This document shows positions 43,950-53,083 of a stretch of 64,000 nt of DNA, piece by piece (the first letter of the stretch is position 1; each line of letters begins with the position of its first letter). This DNA is from AV40 sp038230255. GTDB taxonomy: Bacteria; Verrucomicrobiota; Verrucomicrobiia; Chthoniobacterales; UBA10450. Made by a program: the position numbers and the translations under genes. The notes below the pieces were generated by a model that saw only the letters and a program-made list of their open reading frames with translations, was not told the DNA's origin and searched no databases. Where the stretch lies: positions 62,001 through 126,000 of the forward strand of contig JBBRNP010000004.1 of the NCBI GenBank assembly GCA_038230255.1, given 5' to 3'.

Positions 43950-45560
43950 GTGAATCTGACGCAACTCCGCTCTGCAACCTTCCTCCGCGTCGCGGTGTGG
44001 CTCTTATTCTCCTTAACCGCTGCCGTCGCCCTCTTAGCTAGAATTCGCCTGCTTGGCTTGCCACTGGAGCGGGACGAGGGCGAATACGCCTACGTGGGCC
44101 AACTTCTTTTACACGGCATCCCGCCTTATAAGCTCGCTTACAGCATGAAGTTCCCCGGCACCTCCATGGCCTATGCGATCCTGATGTCGATCTTTGGGGA
44201 CTCAATCACTGGGATTCATCTCGCCCTGGTTCTAATCAATCTGCTTACCGCAGGGTTAATTTTCTTTCTGGGTCGACAGCTGGTTGGCGAGCTCGGCGGA
44301 GTCGCGGCCGCCGCCTCGTATTGGGTTCTTTCGCTGATGCCTCACGTGCTAGGTCAGGCAGCGCATGCCACTCATTTCGTCGTTATGTTTTCTTTGGCCG
44401 GCGCCGTCCTTCTGCTCCGCGCGTTAGATCGACCATCTAAGACGGTAATTGCTGCGAGCGGTTGCCTGTTTGGATTCGCCTTATTGATGAAACAACCCGG
44501 ACTATTTTTTGTATTCTTTGGTTCAGTTTATCTTTTCAGCCGCGACTGGCGTGCGCAACGCGGCGCTCGTGAGATTATCTCCCGCAACCTAATGTTTATT
44601 ATCGGGGCGAGCGCTCCGTTTTTGATCACTTGCCTAGCGTTGTGGAACGTTGGTGTGTTCGAGAAATTCTGGTTCTGGACCATTAAATATGCGGGCCAGT
44701 ACGGCAGTCAGGTTTCGATTAGGGAAGGACTTCGAATTTTTGCCGAACACTTTTGGAACAGGTTAGGAACAGCGTGGCCAATCTGGGCTGTAGGGGCACT
44801 TGGGCTCCTTGCGTGCGTCGTTAATCGGACCCTTCGCGCTCAAGCCGGCTTTCTGATCACGTTTGCCTTTTTTTCCGCGCTGGCGGTTTGCCCAGGATTC
44901 TATTTTCGTCCGCACTATTTTATTCTCTTGCTGCCGGCCGCTTCTCTATTAGCGGGCGGGGCGTTGGTTGCCGCTTTGAATAGCTTACGCAGCAGAACAT
45001 ACACGGTTCGTCTTGCCATCATTCTCCTCTTCGCCCTCTGCCTTGCGTGGCCGCTCTGGTCAGAAGCCGACTATCTTTTCGGACGGTCGCTGGCTGAAGC
45101 CAATCGGATGGTCAATGGGACAAATCCATTTCCCGAATCGGTTAAGATCGGCGAGTACATCCGGACCCAATCCAGCCCTGCGGACACGATCGCCGTAGTG
45201 GGTTCTGAGCCGCAAATCTATTTCTATTCTAAACGGCGTTCGGCCACCGGATATATTTATACCTACGGATTGATGGAGCCTCAGCCTTACGCGCACCAAA
45301 TGCAGCAAGAGATGATCCGCGACATCGAAACCGCGCGGCCAAAGTTCCTTGTTTTGGTGGTCATAAACAAGTCCTGGTTGGCGGGGCGCGACTCAGACCA
45401 AACTATTTTTAGATGGGTGGACAGTTTTTGTGATGCAAACTACGAAGAAGTCGGCCTGATCAATATTTCCGATCGAGGTACTGACTATTACTTTTCAGGC
45501 AGGCCAGCGAACGTGACACCAACCGCCGAGCACATTCTGATTTATCGACGAAAGGCTTAA
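43950..45560 (+). CDS. GT-C family (GT39/ArnT-like) polyprenyl-phosphate-sugar glycosyltransferase
   Basis: The frame extends upstream without a good start; GTG 43950 gives 536 residues starting just before the first membrane helix. The first outer loop carries the GT39 acidic motif ERDEGEYAYVG (Asp42-Glu43), then KLAYSMKFPGTSMAYAI. About ten more membrane helices follow (LFSLTAAVALLA, GLIFFLGRQLVG, FFGSVYLF and others), and a soluble C-terminal domain from about residue 375 (SSPADTIAVVGSEPQIYFYS). GT39 enzymes transfer a sugar from a lipid-phosphate donor on the outer face of the inner membrane. It is the first of four + genes in tandem; 8 bp separate it from the next. Confidence 0.82.
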   Translation: MNLTQLRSATFLRVAVWLLFSLTAAVALLARIRLLGLPLERDEGEYAYVGQLLLHGIPPYKLAYSMKFPGTSMAYAILMSIFGDSITGIHLALVLINLLTAGLIFFLGRQLVGELGGVAAAASYWVLSLMPHVLGQAAHATHFVVMFSLAGAVLLLRALDRPSKTVIAASGCLFGFALLMKQPGLFFVFFGSVYLFSRDWRAQRGAREIISRNLMFIIGASAPFLITCLALWNVGVFEKFWFWTIKYAGQYGSQVSIREGLRIFAEHFWNRLGTAWPIWAVGALGLLACVVNRTLRAQAGFLITFAFFSALAVCPGFYFRPHYFILLLPAASLLAGGALVAALNSLRSRTYTVRLAIILLFALCLAWPLWSEADYLFGRSLAEANRMVNGTNPFPESVKIGEYIRTQSSPADTIAVVGSEPQIYFYSKRRSATGYIYTYGLMEPQPYAHQMQQEMIRDIETARPKFLVLVVINKSWLAGRDSDQTIFRWVDSFCDANYEEVGLINISDRGTDYYFSGRPANVTPTAEHILIYRRKA

Positions 45561-45568
45561 CGATCCGA

Positions 45569-47305
45569 ATGTCGTCGCACGTTTGGAAGAGATTCGGTCC
45601 GCATTTGCCGTTTACACTAGTAGCGCTACTGGGCGCGGCGCTAGTGCTGTCAAATTTAGGAAAGGATTACTTGTGGGCCGATGAAGGAGACACAGCAGTC
45701 CTTGCGGCGAACATTATTAAAGAGGGCGTTCCTAAAGCTTGGGATGGTGTCACCTTCGTCGATTCCGATAGAGGAGCGCGCCTGAATCATGACCTTGTCA
45801 TGGTGACCAGCCCGTGGCTGCAATACTATGTCACCGCCGCGTCTTTCTTCATTTTTGGGAAACATACATTTTCGGCGCGACTACCCTTCGCCATTGCTGG
45901 CTGCCTCACTGTCTTGCTCGCTTATCGCCTGGTTTTGCGAATTACTGGCAGCCGTTGGGCCGGGTTTTGCACAGCCTCAATACTCGTCAGCTCCGTCCAG
46001 TTTCTTCTCTACTGCCGCCAGTGCCGCTATTACGCGCTGAGCATGCTGCTAGCGCTCTTGCTGATTTGGATTTTTCTCCAAATGAAGTCGGCGTGGCAAT
46101 GCGTCTTGTTTGCTTTAGTCGCCATTCTTTTGTTCCACACTCATCCGATCGGCTCCGTTCCCGTAATTGCTTTGGGCGCCTTAACCGTCGGCTATCGCCC
46201 ATTCTTGTCCCAGCGTCGATGGTTTTGGACGGCGGCGCCCGCTATCGCTCTATTGACATTGCCTTGGATCGCGCTCGCCGGCAGCGGCTACGTGGAAAGC
46301 ATGAACAGTGTGAACTCTATCCCACAGTTTCTCGGGCGGATTGTGCAATATCTGATTGAGTGCGCATCAGTGACACCGCTCCTTGGCGCCACAATTATCT
46401 TATTGCTTTGCGGACTCCGAAGGGGTCGTGGTCACAAAAACGAAACTTCCCGCGAATCCTCGGTGCTGCAGATCCCGACGCATGATCAGGGCGCCCCTAT
46501 AATAGTTCTTACGTTCCTGACGTTGCTCTGTTACGCGTTGACTATTGCTGCGACGCAGCCCGCCGACTCTCTCTGGCGGATTGGGATTCGCTATACTGCC
46601 GCGATGCTTCCGCTAATAGCAATAACGGCAGGCATCTTGATCACCAGAATCACTAACGATCGGGCGATTCTTTTTGTTCCGTTACTGTCGGTTTTTATTT
46701 TCACTAAGTTCGCGCAACTGACCCCGTGGATTTTCTGGGGGAAGAGTGTGGCCTCGTTTGATGGAAAAGAGGTTATCGAAGCGCATTTGCCATCGAACGT
46801 TATCGAGCGCTTCCTAAACACGCGCCAACAAGCGATTTTCCTTTCCGATTTGTTCCAGAGCAACCTGGGAACGATTGCGAAAGTCAGCGCCTTTTTGCGC
46901 GCACACGCGGAGGCTGAAGATAAGTTGATTACAAATTACGAATGGGAACCGCTCTATTTTCACACTCGCTTACCACAGGCCTTAAAAATCTTACCGGATT
47001 ATCCCGTCTATCAGGCGGCCAAATTAAAAGGACTTCCGGCGTATGTCTTCGATGTCGATCAAGTGCGCTGGGTAATCTGGCGCCCCATTTGGGAAGGATA
47101 TCAGGAATATTCAGGTGCTGAAGTAGAACGCCAGATTGTCAATCGCGGTGGGAGCATCGAACGGGTGGCGGAAGTACCAGAAACTCTCTGGGAAAATCGC
47201 GAGAATATTCACTTCCGACGCTTTTCCGGTGGACGTTATTTATTTCATGGTCCTGAAGCTTTTCCGCCCGCCAGTATTTTTCGAGTGGTTTGGCCTGCGC
47301 ACTGA
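45569..47305 (+). CDS. GT-C glycosyltransferase, paralog 1 of 3
   Basis: A 578-residue polytopic membrane protein. The first outer loop holds YLWADEGDTAVLA (Asp38-Glu39), the GT39-type acidic pair, followed by GVPKAWDGVTFVDSDRGARL and PWLQYYVTAASF. Roughly ten further membrane helices follow. The C-terminal ~160 residues are soluble and shared with the genes at 48601 and 53084 (YEWEPLYFHTRLPQ, VFDVDQVRWVIWRPIW, WENRENIHFRRFSGG). The three share near-identical N-terminal loops and are clear paralogs. Likely uses a polyprenyl-phosphate sugar as donor; acceptor unknown. Confidence 0.85.
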   Translation: MSSHVWKRFGPHLPFTLVALLGAALVLSNLGKDYLWADEGDTAVLAANIIKEGVPKAWDGVTFVDSDRGARLNHDLVMVTSPWLQYYVTAASFFIFGKHTFSARLPFAIAGCLTVLLAYRLVLRITGSRWAGFCTASILVSSVQFLLYCRQCRYYALSMLLALLLIWIFLQMKSAWQCVLFALVAILLFHTHPIGSVPVIALGALTVGYRPFLSQRRWFWTAAPAIALLTLPWIALAGSGYVESMNSVNSIPQFLGRIVQYLIECASVTPLLGATIILLLCGLRRGRGHKNETSRESSVLQIPTHDQGAPIIVLTFLTLLCYALTIAATQPADSLWRIGIRYTAAMLPLIAITAGILITRITNDRAILFVPLLSVFIFTKFAQLTPWIFWGKSVASFDGKEVIEAHLPSNVIERFLNTRQQAIFLSDLFQSNLGTIAKVSAFLRAHAEAEDKLITNYEWEPLYFHTRLPQALKILPDYPVYQAAKLKGLPAYVFDVDQVRWVIWRPIWEGYQEYSGAEVERQIVNRGGSIERVAEVPETLWENRENIHFRRFSGGRYLFHGPEAFPPASIFRVVWPAH

Positions 47306-47351
47306 AAAGCGCCTTGGCGGCGTGCTATTGCCATCTACAATTCGCACGATC

Positions 47352-48599
47352 ATGGACGGATCCGTCGCAACAGCCACGCCTGTCTCATTGCCATCGTTGA
47401 AGACAAAAAGCGCGTTTTGGATAGCAATGCTCATCGGTGCCGCGCTGCGGATTTATTGTTTCGTCTTCACCAACGGCACCGGCGACATGGACGATTGGGA
47501 AGACCATGCTCAGCAGGTGCGAGATCGCGGACTGATCGGATATTACCACGCGAACTCGTTTGCGAACCATCCGCCTTTCATCAGTAAGGTCGGTGCTTTG
47601 ATTTTGCAGATCGCGACCGCGACAGGCATACCGTTTCGAATTCTTTTTCGTGCGCCATTTGCGTTACTGGATGCTGGAAACGCATTTTTATTATTTTCGT
47701 TGCTCTCAGAAAACCGCTGGCGATTCCTCGCAACTGCTTGCTACTGGTTGAGTCCGGCTGCGATCCTCATCTCGGCTTATCACGGCAATACCGACACCGC
47801 GGTCGCGTTTTTCCTTTTGCTGACCGTTTGGCTGGCAACGAAACAACAAGTCCTGAGCAGCGGCGCTGCCTTTGGCGCAAGCCTTTGGGTCAAATTACCG
47901 GGCATCCTGGCTCTTCCAGCGCTCCTGATATTGTTTCGTCGCTGGCGCCTTCGCGGACTCTTTCTTTTGGCAGCGGTCGTTACGGCGTCATTAACTTATC
48001 TCCCCGCACTCATTCATGATTATGAAATTGTTTACGCGAACGTTTTCGGATACCGCGGGTTGATTTTACAAACTGCCACTGGCGTTCCGTTATGGGGTCC
48101 GAGCGTCTTACTTTTTTCCACGGTGGCGCCAATACAGGCTTGGCCGGAAAACTATCTGCGGCCGGCGTTATTCCTTCTCGAGCGCAGTTGGTACATCGCG
48201 ATCGCGGCCATACTCCTTCTCAGCTGGCTGCGAAGAAATTGTGCGTCTCCTCGAGAAGTATGCGCGACAATTGGAATGGCCTACGCCGTTCTTTTTGGTT
48301 TTAGCGACTACTGGGCGTTCCAATATTTTGCCTGGGCCTTACCGTTTTGGTTCTTTCTTCGCTCGTGGTTTTCAATTCCGGCAGTGGCTCTTACCAGCGC
48401 ATACCTTTACGCCCTACATTGGACATTCTGTGGAAATGGATGGCTGCTCGGGAGGTGGGACTTTCTCGGACATCAAAATTTGCCCTTCCCCGTTCTTACG
48501 ATTCGAAACTTAGCCGTCTCGTTCTTTTTGATTAGCGCGTGTCTTTTCTTGATTTTCGCTATTCGCCCCGCACGGACTTTGGTTCAGACCTCGACCTGA
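47352..48599 (+). CDS. GT-C-like polytopic mannosyltransferase-type protein
   Basis: ATG 47352 gives 415 residues; the longer frame from 47136 lies within the preceding gene. It has about ten membrane helices. The first outer loop is FTNGTGDMDDWEDHAQQV with an Asp-rich motif. LLDAGNAFLLFSLL, LSPAAILISAYHGNTDTAVA and WVKLPGILALPALLI resemble the PIG-M/ALG-type and bacterial DUF2029-like transferases, a GT-C branch different from the flanking GT39-like paralogs. The genes at 54869 and 57072 share the NPA-x-SAYWG-type motif. The stop is 1 bp before the next GTG start. Confidence 0.78.
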   Translation: MDGSVATATPVSLPSLKTKSAFWIAMLIGAALRIYCFVFTNGTGDMDDWEDHAQQVRDRGLIGYYHANSFANHPPFISKVGALILQIATATGIPFRILFRAPFALLDAGNAFLLFSLLSENRWRFLATACYWLSPAAILISAYHGNTDTAVAFFLLLTVWLATKQQVLSSGAAFGASLWVKLPGILALPALLILFRRWRLRGLFLLAAVVTASLTYLPALIHDYEIVYANVFGYRGLILQTATGVPLWGPSVLLFSTVAPIQAWPENYLRPALFLLERSWYIAIAAILLLSWLRRNCASPREVCATIGMAYAVLFGFSDYWAFQYFAWALPFWFFLRSWFSIPAVALTSAYLYALHWTFCGNGWLLGRWDFLGHQNLPFPVLTIRNLAVSFFLISACLFLIFAIRPARTLVQTST

Positions 48600-48600
48600 C

Positions 48601-50301
48601 GTGAATCTTTCTGACTCGTCCGCTCAAATACGATCGCACTGGCCTTTGGCGATCATCGCCGCAATCGGCGCCGTTTTGATTTTTACCAATTTGGGCGCCG
48701 GCTATTTGTGGGCGGATGAAGGCGACACTGCTGTGCTCGCCTCGAATATTCTGAAATTTGGTGTGCCGAAGGCGTGGGACGGCGTGACTTTCGTAGATTC
48801 GGATTTCGGTGCGAGAGAGAACGACAAGCTCGTGATGGTGAGTTCACCATGGGTCCAATATTACGTCACCGCCGCGTCATTTCTCGTTTTGGGACAGAAT
48901 ACATTTGCCGCGCGGTTTCCATTCGCCCTCGCCGGGTGGATGTCGATCTTGCTAATCTATTTTATTGTCTGGCAAGTAACGGCCAATCGATGGGCCGCGT
49001 TTTCAGCCGCTGTCCTCCTAGTCTTGTCGGTCCAGTTCCTCCTCTATTCGAGACAAAGCCGGTATTACGCGCTGAGCATGCTTTTCACCTGTTTGCTGAT
49101 CTGGACTTTTTTTCAGATGAAATCACTCCGGGAGTCTCTGCTCTTCGCGCTCCTGGCCGTTCTACTATTTCACATTCATCCGATCGGGATTGTCCCGGTA
49201 GGCGTTCTTGCGATCTTCACGTTATTGCATCGACCATTTGCGTCCCAGCGGCGCTGGTTTTTGGTCGCGCTGCCGGGGGTTATCGTCTTCACGCTCCCAT
49301 GGTTCGCCTTTGCCCACACTGGTTACACTGAAAATGCGGCGCTCGTTCCTTCGATTCGCGATTTTTTTGCGCGATTTGCTCAGTACCTGATCGAATGCGC
49401 GTCGGTGACCCCGTTGGTCGGAGTTATCGTGCTTTCGGCCGTGCTTCTCATTCAGTGCCGGCGAGGAACCAATTCTCTTTCGTCGCGCGAACAAGATTTC
49501 TTGGCTGTCACTTTCGCAGTAATTCTGTCCTACGCGCTCGCCATGACCCTGACCCAACGAACTGCCGCGCTCTGGGTCACGGGAATTCGTTACACTTCCG
49601 CGATCATCCCCCTTGTCGCAATGGCCGCAGGTATTTTGATTGCGAAGGTCGCAAACCAGCGAGCCTTTGTTTGGGGGTCGCTCCTCTTCGTTTTGGCGTT
49701 TACGAATTTGGGCCAGATCACACCTTGGGTTCTCTGGGCAGATAAGAATCCAGATCCCGAAAACAAGATTGTCGCCGTGCACGTTCCGCAGCGGTCCATC
49801 GACGGATTGATTGCAACTGGGACCTTGCTTTTCGTCCGCGATCTTTTCCTGGCGAATCCAGGAACCGTAGCCGCGGCCTGCGAATTCCTTCGTAAAAACG
49901 CCGGACCCCGTGACGTCGTGGTTACCAACTATGAGTCCGAACCACTCTACTTTCACACCCGATTGCCGCAGGGAATGAAGATCATGAAACAGGATTCGAT
50001 TTACGAAATCGCGAAACGACGACAGTTGCCTGATTATGTCTTTGGCGTCGACCAGGCGCGGTGGTTCGTTTGGCGTTTCAACTGGGACGATTACCTCGGA
50101 ATTAAATGGGCCGACGTAGAGCATCGTCTTCTAGCCGAAGGCGGGAAGATCAGTGACACAGTTCAGCTTGAGGAAACAGCGTGGGAGAATCGCGAGAACA
50201 TTCATTTCCACCGTTTCGCCGGCCGCAGATATTTATTTCCTCAGGACAAAGACTTGGCTCCGGCTCATATCTTTCGTGTTGATTGGCCTGCCGGCTTTTA
50301 G
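48601..50301 (+). CDS. GT-C glycosyltransferase, paralog 2 of 3
   Basis: A 566-residue polytopic protein read from GTG 48601, directly after the preceding stop. The acidic loop is YLWADEGDTAVLA (Asp39-Glu40), followed by GVPKAWDGVTFVDSD as in paralog 1. The membrane part and the soluble C-terminal domain (YESEPLYFHTRLPQ, VFGVDQARWFVWRFNW, AWENRENIHFHRFAG) match the other two copies along the full length. An exact TGTCGATCTT sits at codons WMSILLIYF; the same spot in paralog 3 has it also, but paralog 1 does not. It converges on the gene at 50320. Confidence 0.86.
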   Translation: MNLSDSSAQIRSHWPLAIIAAIGAVLIFTNLGAGYLWADEGDTAVLASNILKFGVPKAWDGVTFVDSDFGARENDKLVMVSSPWVQYYVTAASFLVLGQNTFAARFPFALAGWMSILLIYFIVWQVTANRWAAFSAAVLLVLSVQFLLYSRQSRYYALSMLFTCLLIWTFFQMKSLRESLLFALLAVLLFHIHPIGIVPVGVLAIFTLLHRPFASQRRWFLVALPGVIVFTLPWFAFAHTGYTENAALVPSIRDFFARFAQYLIECASVTPLVGVIVLSAVLLIQCRRGTNSLSSREQDFLAVTFAVILSYALAMTLTQRTAALWVTGIRYTSAIIPLVAMAAGILIAKVANQRAFVWGSLLFVLAFTNLGQITPWVLWADKNPDPENKIVAVHVPQRSIDGLIATGTLLFVRDLFLANPGTVAAACEFLRKNAGPRDVVVTNYESEPLYFHTRLPQGMKIMKQDSIYEIAKRRQLPDYVFGVDQARWFVWRFNWDDYLGIKWADVEHRLLAEGGKISDTVQLEETAWENRENIHFHRFAGRRYLFPQDKDLAPAHIFRVDWPAGF

Positions 50302-50319
50302 AATCCCAGCTTCTGCGCT

Positions 50320-52014
50320 TTATGAATTTCTGTCAGTATTAGGCCATAGCGCGGCCATCCAGGTCGTCACGCCGAACAAAACCAGCAATGGATAGCCTTC
50401 GTGAAGCGCAGTGAAGCCTCGATTACGAAAAGCGAGCACATGGACCACCATATTGACGACAAGTACCGCGAAGGCGGATCCCAGTGCGGCGCTGGAAACG
50501 ACAAGCAGATAACTCATTCGCCTTTGGTGAATCATTAGCACGACCGCCCGCGCCCATCCTGCAAGCCCGCTAAGAACAATGGCGACACAGACCCAGCGAA
50601 TCGCCTCCCCCATGAATTGCAATACTGTCAGTCGGTAATCTACACGCGCTGGCATGGGATTCACTTCCGGCACTTCATTAGAGGGTGCCAAGCGCCAGCG
50701 GGTCAGATCTCGAAACAGGTCCAACAAATCCGCAGAACCCCAACTCTCGCTCGGGTACGCACTGAAGCCCCTGAATAATAAAAAGTCTGTGATGTATCCC
50801 GGCGCAGTCTCCAATATTCGCCGCGTCTGTCCGGTCCGCCAGCGCGGCATCAAGTTGTCTCGCCGGTTTCGCGCGGGGGTAATGCGGCCGTCGTCACATG
50901 CCTGGTTGATTTCAGTTCCCAAGGATCGGTAAAAGTTCAGTGCTTCTCTCGCACTGTTACCCTGGCCTGAAGCGACCACGCAATCCCGCAGAGCCCACAG
51001 AAACGAGCCGCCTCCGATTTGAAGATCTTCACCCGGACGCCCGGTAAGAAAATCGGAATAGTTGGCCCATTCCAATCCGACTGGTCCTTCTAAGCACGGC
51101 TTTAACTCCGCAAAAGATGGGCTGACTTCGTAAAGCTTCAGACGCACATCGCGAGCGACCGGCACGAAAGGAATTTCCTCGGACGAGATCGGCCTTTGCA
51201 ATGCTCCGTACGCTGAGAGAAACTCCCGCGCACGAAGCTCCACCGTGCCAAACCAACCGTAATGACGGTAGTTGAGCGTACAAACCGCGCCCAGGATTCC
51301 GGCGGCACAGATGACGGCGGCCAATACAGGTACCAAAAGCGGACGAAGCCGCTCGCCGCCGCGCCATGAATTCCACGCAGCTGCTCCAATTAAGAGGAGA
51401 GCTCCAGGAATGACCCAGATTTCTTCCTCACGAGTCAAATAGAAAGCAGCTGCGCTTAGTCCAAGCAATGCGCCCCATGCCAGCCGAATATACGCGCCGG
51501 CACGCCGTCGCGTTTCGAGCGCGCACAACCCCGCTAACAGCAACAGCGTGAGTGGTGTGTAGATGTTTTGGCGCAGGATATCGAGTTCCACGTAACTCAT
51601 CGGTTGCCACCAGAGCAGAGCGAACAGGATGAATGCTTGCCAATCGGCGGAAAAACAGGGCCGCAACGCCAGGACAAGGAGCACACAGCCGAGAAGATAA
51701 AGTAGATGTTGCGCGATCGGCAGAGGCAAGCCCGACAGGAATGTGCCAGCGATGAACAACGGATACATCGGACCCTTCATCAGCGTGAACTGGCTGTACG
51801 GACCCAGCCAGTTGCCCTTGAGGACTTGCTCGGCCAACGCCAGATAAAGGCGATCGTCGAATGACGCATTAGCGTGGGCAACGACCGGTTGGGCTGCGAC
51901 CAACCACAATTTCAGCGCGACCAATACCAGGGCTGCTATGAACAGTGACCAACGGCGAAATCGTGAAGACAAAGGCAATGCGTTGCTGGACGACGCCGGC
52001 TCAACGGATTTCAT
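50320..52014 (-). CDS. Polytopic membrane protein, probable GT-C glycosyltransferase
   Basis: A 564-residue protein with about ten membrane helices. The first outer loop is ASFDDRLYLALAEQVLKG, with an Asp-Asp pair, then YSQFTLMKGPMYPLFIAG, in the arrangement of GT-C catalytic loops. A second motif LDILRQNIYTPLTLLLLA follows. Between residues ~255 and ~430 is a large outer domain (RPISSEEIPFVPVARDVRLK, ASGQGNSAREALNFYRSLG). No close family is recognised. It is divergent from the GT2 gene at 52174, whose product may supply its donor. Confidence 0.72.
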   Translation of the reverse strand: MKSVEPASSSNALPLSSRFRRWSLFIAALVLVALKLWLVAAQPVVAHANASFDDRLYLALAEQVLKGNWLGPYSQFTLMKGPMYPLFIAGTFLSGLPLPIAQHLLYLLGCVLLVLALRPCFSADWQAFILFALLWWQPMSYVELDILRQNIYTPLTLLLLAGLCALETRRRAGAYIRLAWGALLGLSAAAFYLTREEEIWVIPGALLLIGAAAWNSWRGGERLRPLLVPVLAAVICAAGILGAVCTLNYRHYGWFGTVELRAREFLSAYGALQRPISSEEIPFVPVARDVRLKLYEVSPSFAELKPCLEGPVGLEWANYSDFLTGRPGEDLQIGGGSFLWALRDCVVASGQGNSAREALNFYRSLGTEINQACDDGRITPARNRRDNLMPRWRTGQTRRILETAPGYITDFLLFRGFSAYPSESWGSADLLDLFRDLTRWRLAPSNEVPEVNPMPARVDYRLTVLQFMGEAIRWVCVAIVLSGLAGWARAVVLMIHQRRMSYLLVVSSAALGSAFAVLVVNMVVHVLAFRNRGFTALHEGYPLLVLFGVTTWMAALWPNTDRNS

Positions 52015-52173
52015 TCGCGCGTTTTAATGAGCAATCGAACGGCGGCAGAAAATTTCTCATCTAACTACACAATCTAGCCAGACGCTCGCCACGTGTCGAG
52101 CGATGCGCGGTCGCAAATCTGCGCACTGCTCTTGACCACCATTTCCGATTTCGCTACGAGTCAGGCCTCTCCG

Positions 52174-53040
52174 ATGAACGTTCGCCAAACTTCGGTCAGC
52201 GTGCTGATCCCAGCCTGTAATGAAGAAACGGCGCTGGCCGACACCATCGCCACAATAGAGAGCCACCGAGCACTATTCGGCGAGATGGAAATCATCGTGA
52301 TCAATGACGGTTCCCGCGATCGCACCGGCGAAATTGCGCGGTCATTGGCGGTCACGTTGATCGAGCATGAAACTAATCGCGGCTACGGAGCATCCCTCAA
52401 GGACGGCCTCCAGCAGGCAAAGGGAGAATTTATTTTAATCGCGGATGCAGATGGAACTTATCCTCTGGAAGATATCCCGCGCTTGGCCGCAGACATACCG
52501 ACGTTCGATATGGTGATTGGTGCGCGCACCGGAGATCTGGTCAAAATTCCGTTTCTGCGACGCCTGGGTAAATGGATCCTCACCCAGCTGGCAGAATACT
52601 TGAGCCGGCAAAAGATCCCGGACTTGAATTCTGGTTTTCGCATTTTCCGCAAAGACGTGGCGATGCGCTTTTTTGCCATGTATCCCGACGGCTTCTCTTT
52701 CACCACCACGATCACGTTGGCGATGCTTACCAACCATTACCGGGTCAAGTTTTTGCCGATCAATTATCACAAGCGCTTGGGAAAATCGTCGATCAATCCG
52801 GTCCGGGACTTTCTTAACTTCACGATCCTGATCATTCGAATCTGTGCCTGCTTCAAGCCGCTTTATGTTTTCGTGCCACCCGCGCTCCTGCTGATCGCAT
52901 TGGGCATCCTAAAAGGCGCAATCGACTACAGCCAGCACCATTATCTTGGCGGCCTCTCAATCACCATGACGTTGACCGGGATACAAACATTGTTCATTGG
53001 TCTGCTTGCTGATTTGATCGATCAACGAATGAAGCTCTGA
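52174..53040 (+). CDS. GT2 family polyprenyl-phosphate glycosyltransferase (DPM1-like)
   Basis: ATG 52174 gives 288 residues starting directly before the GT2 fold; the longer GTG frame from 52093 adds 27 residues without domain features. Motifs: SVLIPACNEETALADTIATI, then VINDGSRDRTGEI, IADADGTYPLEDIP (the DxD metal site) and PDLNSGFRIFRKD. Two membrane helices end the chain (LYVFVPPALLLIALGIL, TGIQTLFIGLLADLI). It moves a sugar from a nucleotide to polyprenyl phosphate on the cytoplasmic face, the donor step for GT-C enzymes. Located between GT-C genes. Confidence 0.9.
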   Translation: MNVRQTSVSVLIPACNEETALADTIATIESHRALFGEMEIIVINDGSRDRTGEIARSLAVTLIEHETNRGYGASLKDGLQQAKGEFILIADADGTYPLEDIPRLAADIPTFDMVIGARTGDLVKIPFLRRLGKWILTQLAEYLSRQKIPDLNSGFRIFRKDVAMRFFAMYPDGFSFTTTITLAMLTNHYRVKFLPINYHKRLGKSSINPVRDFLNFTILIIRICACFKPLYVFVPPALLLIALGILKGAIDYSQHHYLGGLSITMTLTGIQTLFIGLLADLIDQRMKL

Positions 53041-53083
53041 CTGGTTGTTGCTCTTAACTTCGCGGTCTACAATCGGCTTCGCT

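Noticed and set aside
49222..50124. 300-codon open frame on the minus strand
   Set aside because: It lies wholly inside the GT-C paralog at 48601-50301, is rich in Arg/Asn/Asp with no domain, and has no counterpart role; it is an antisense shadow.
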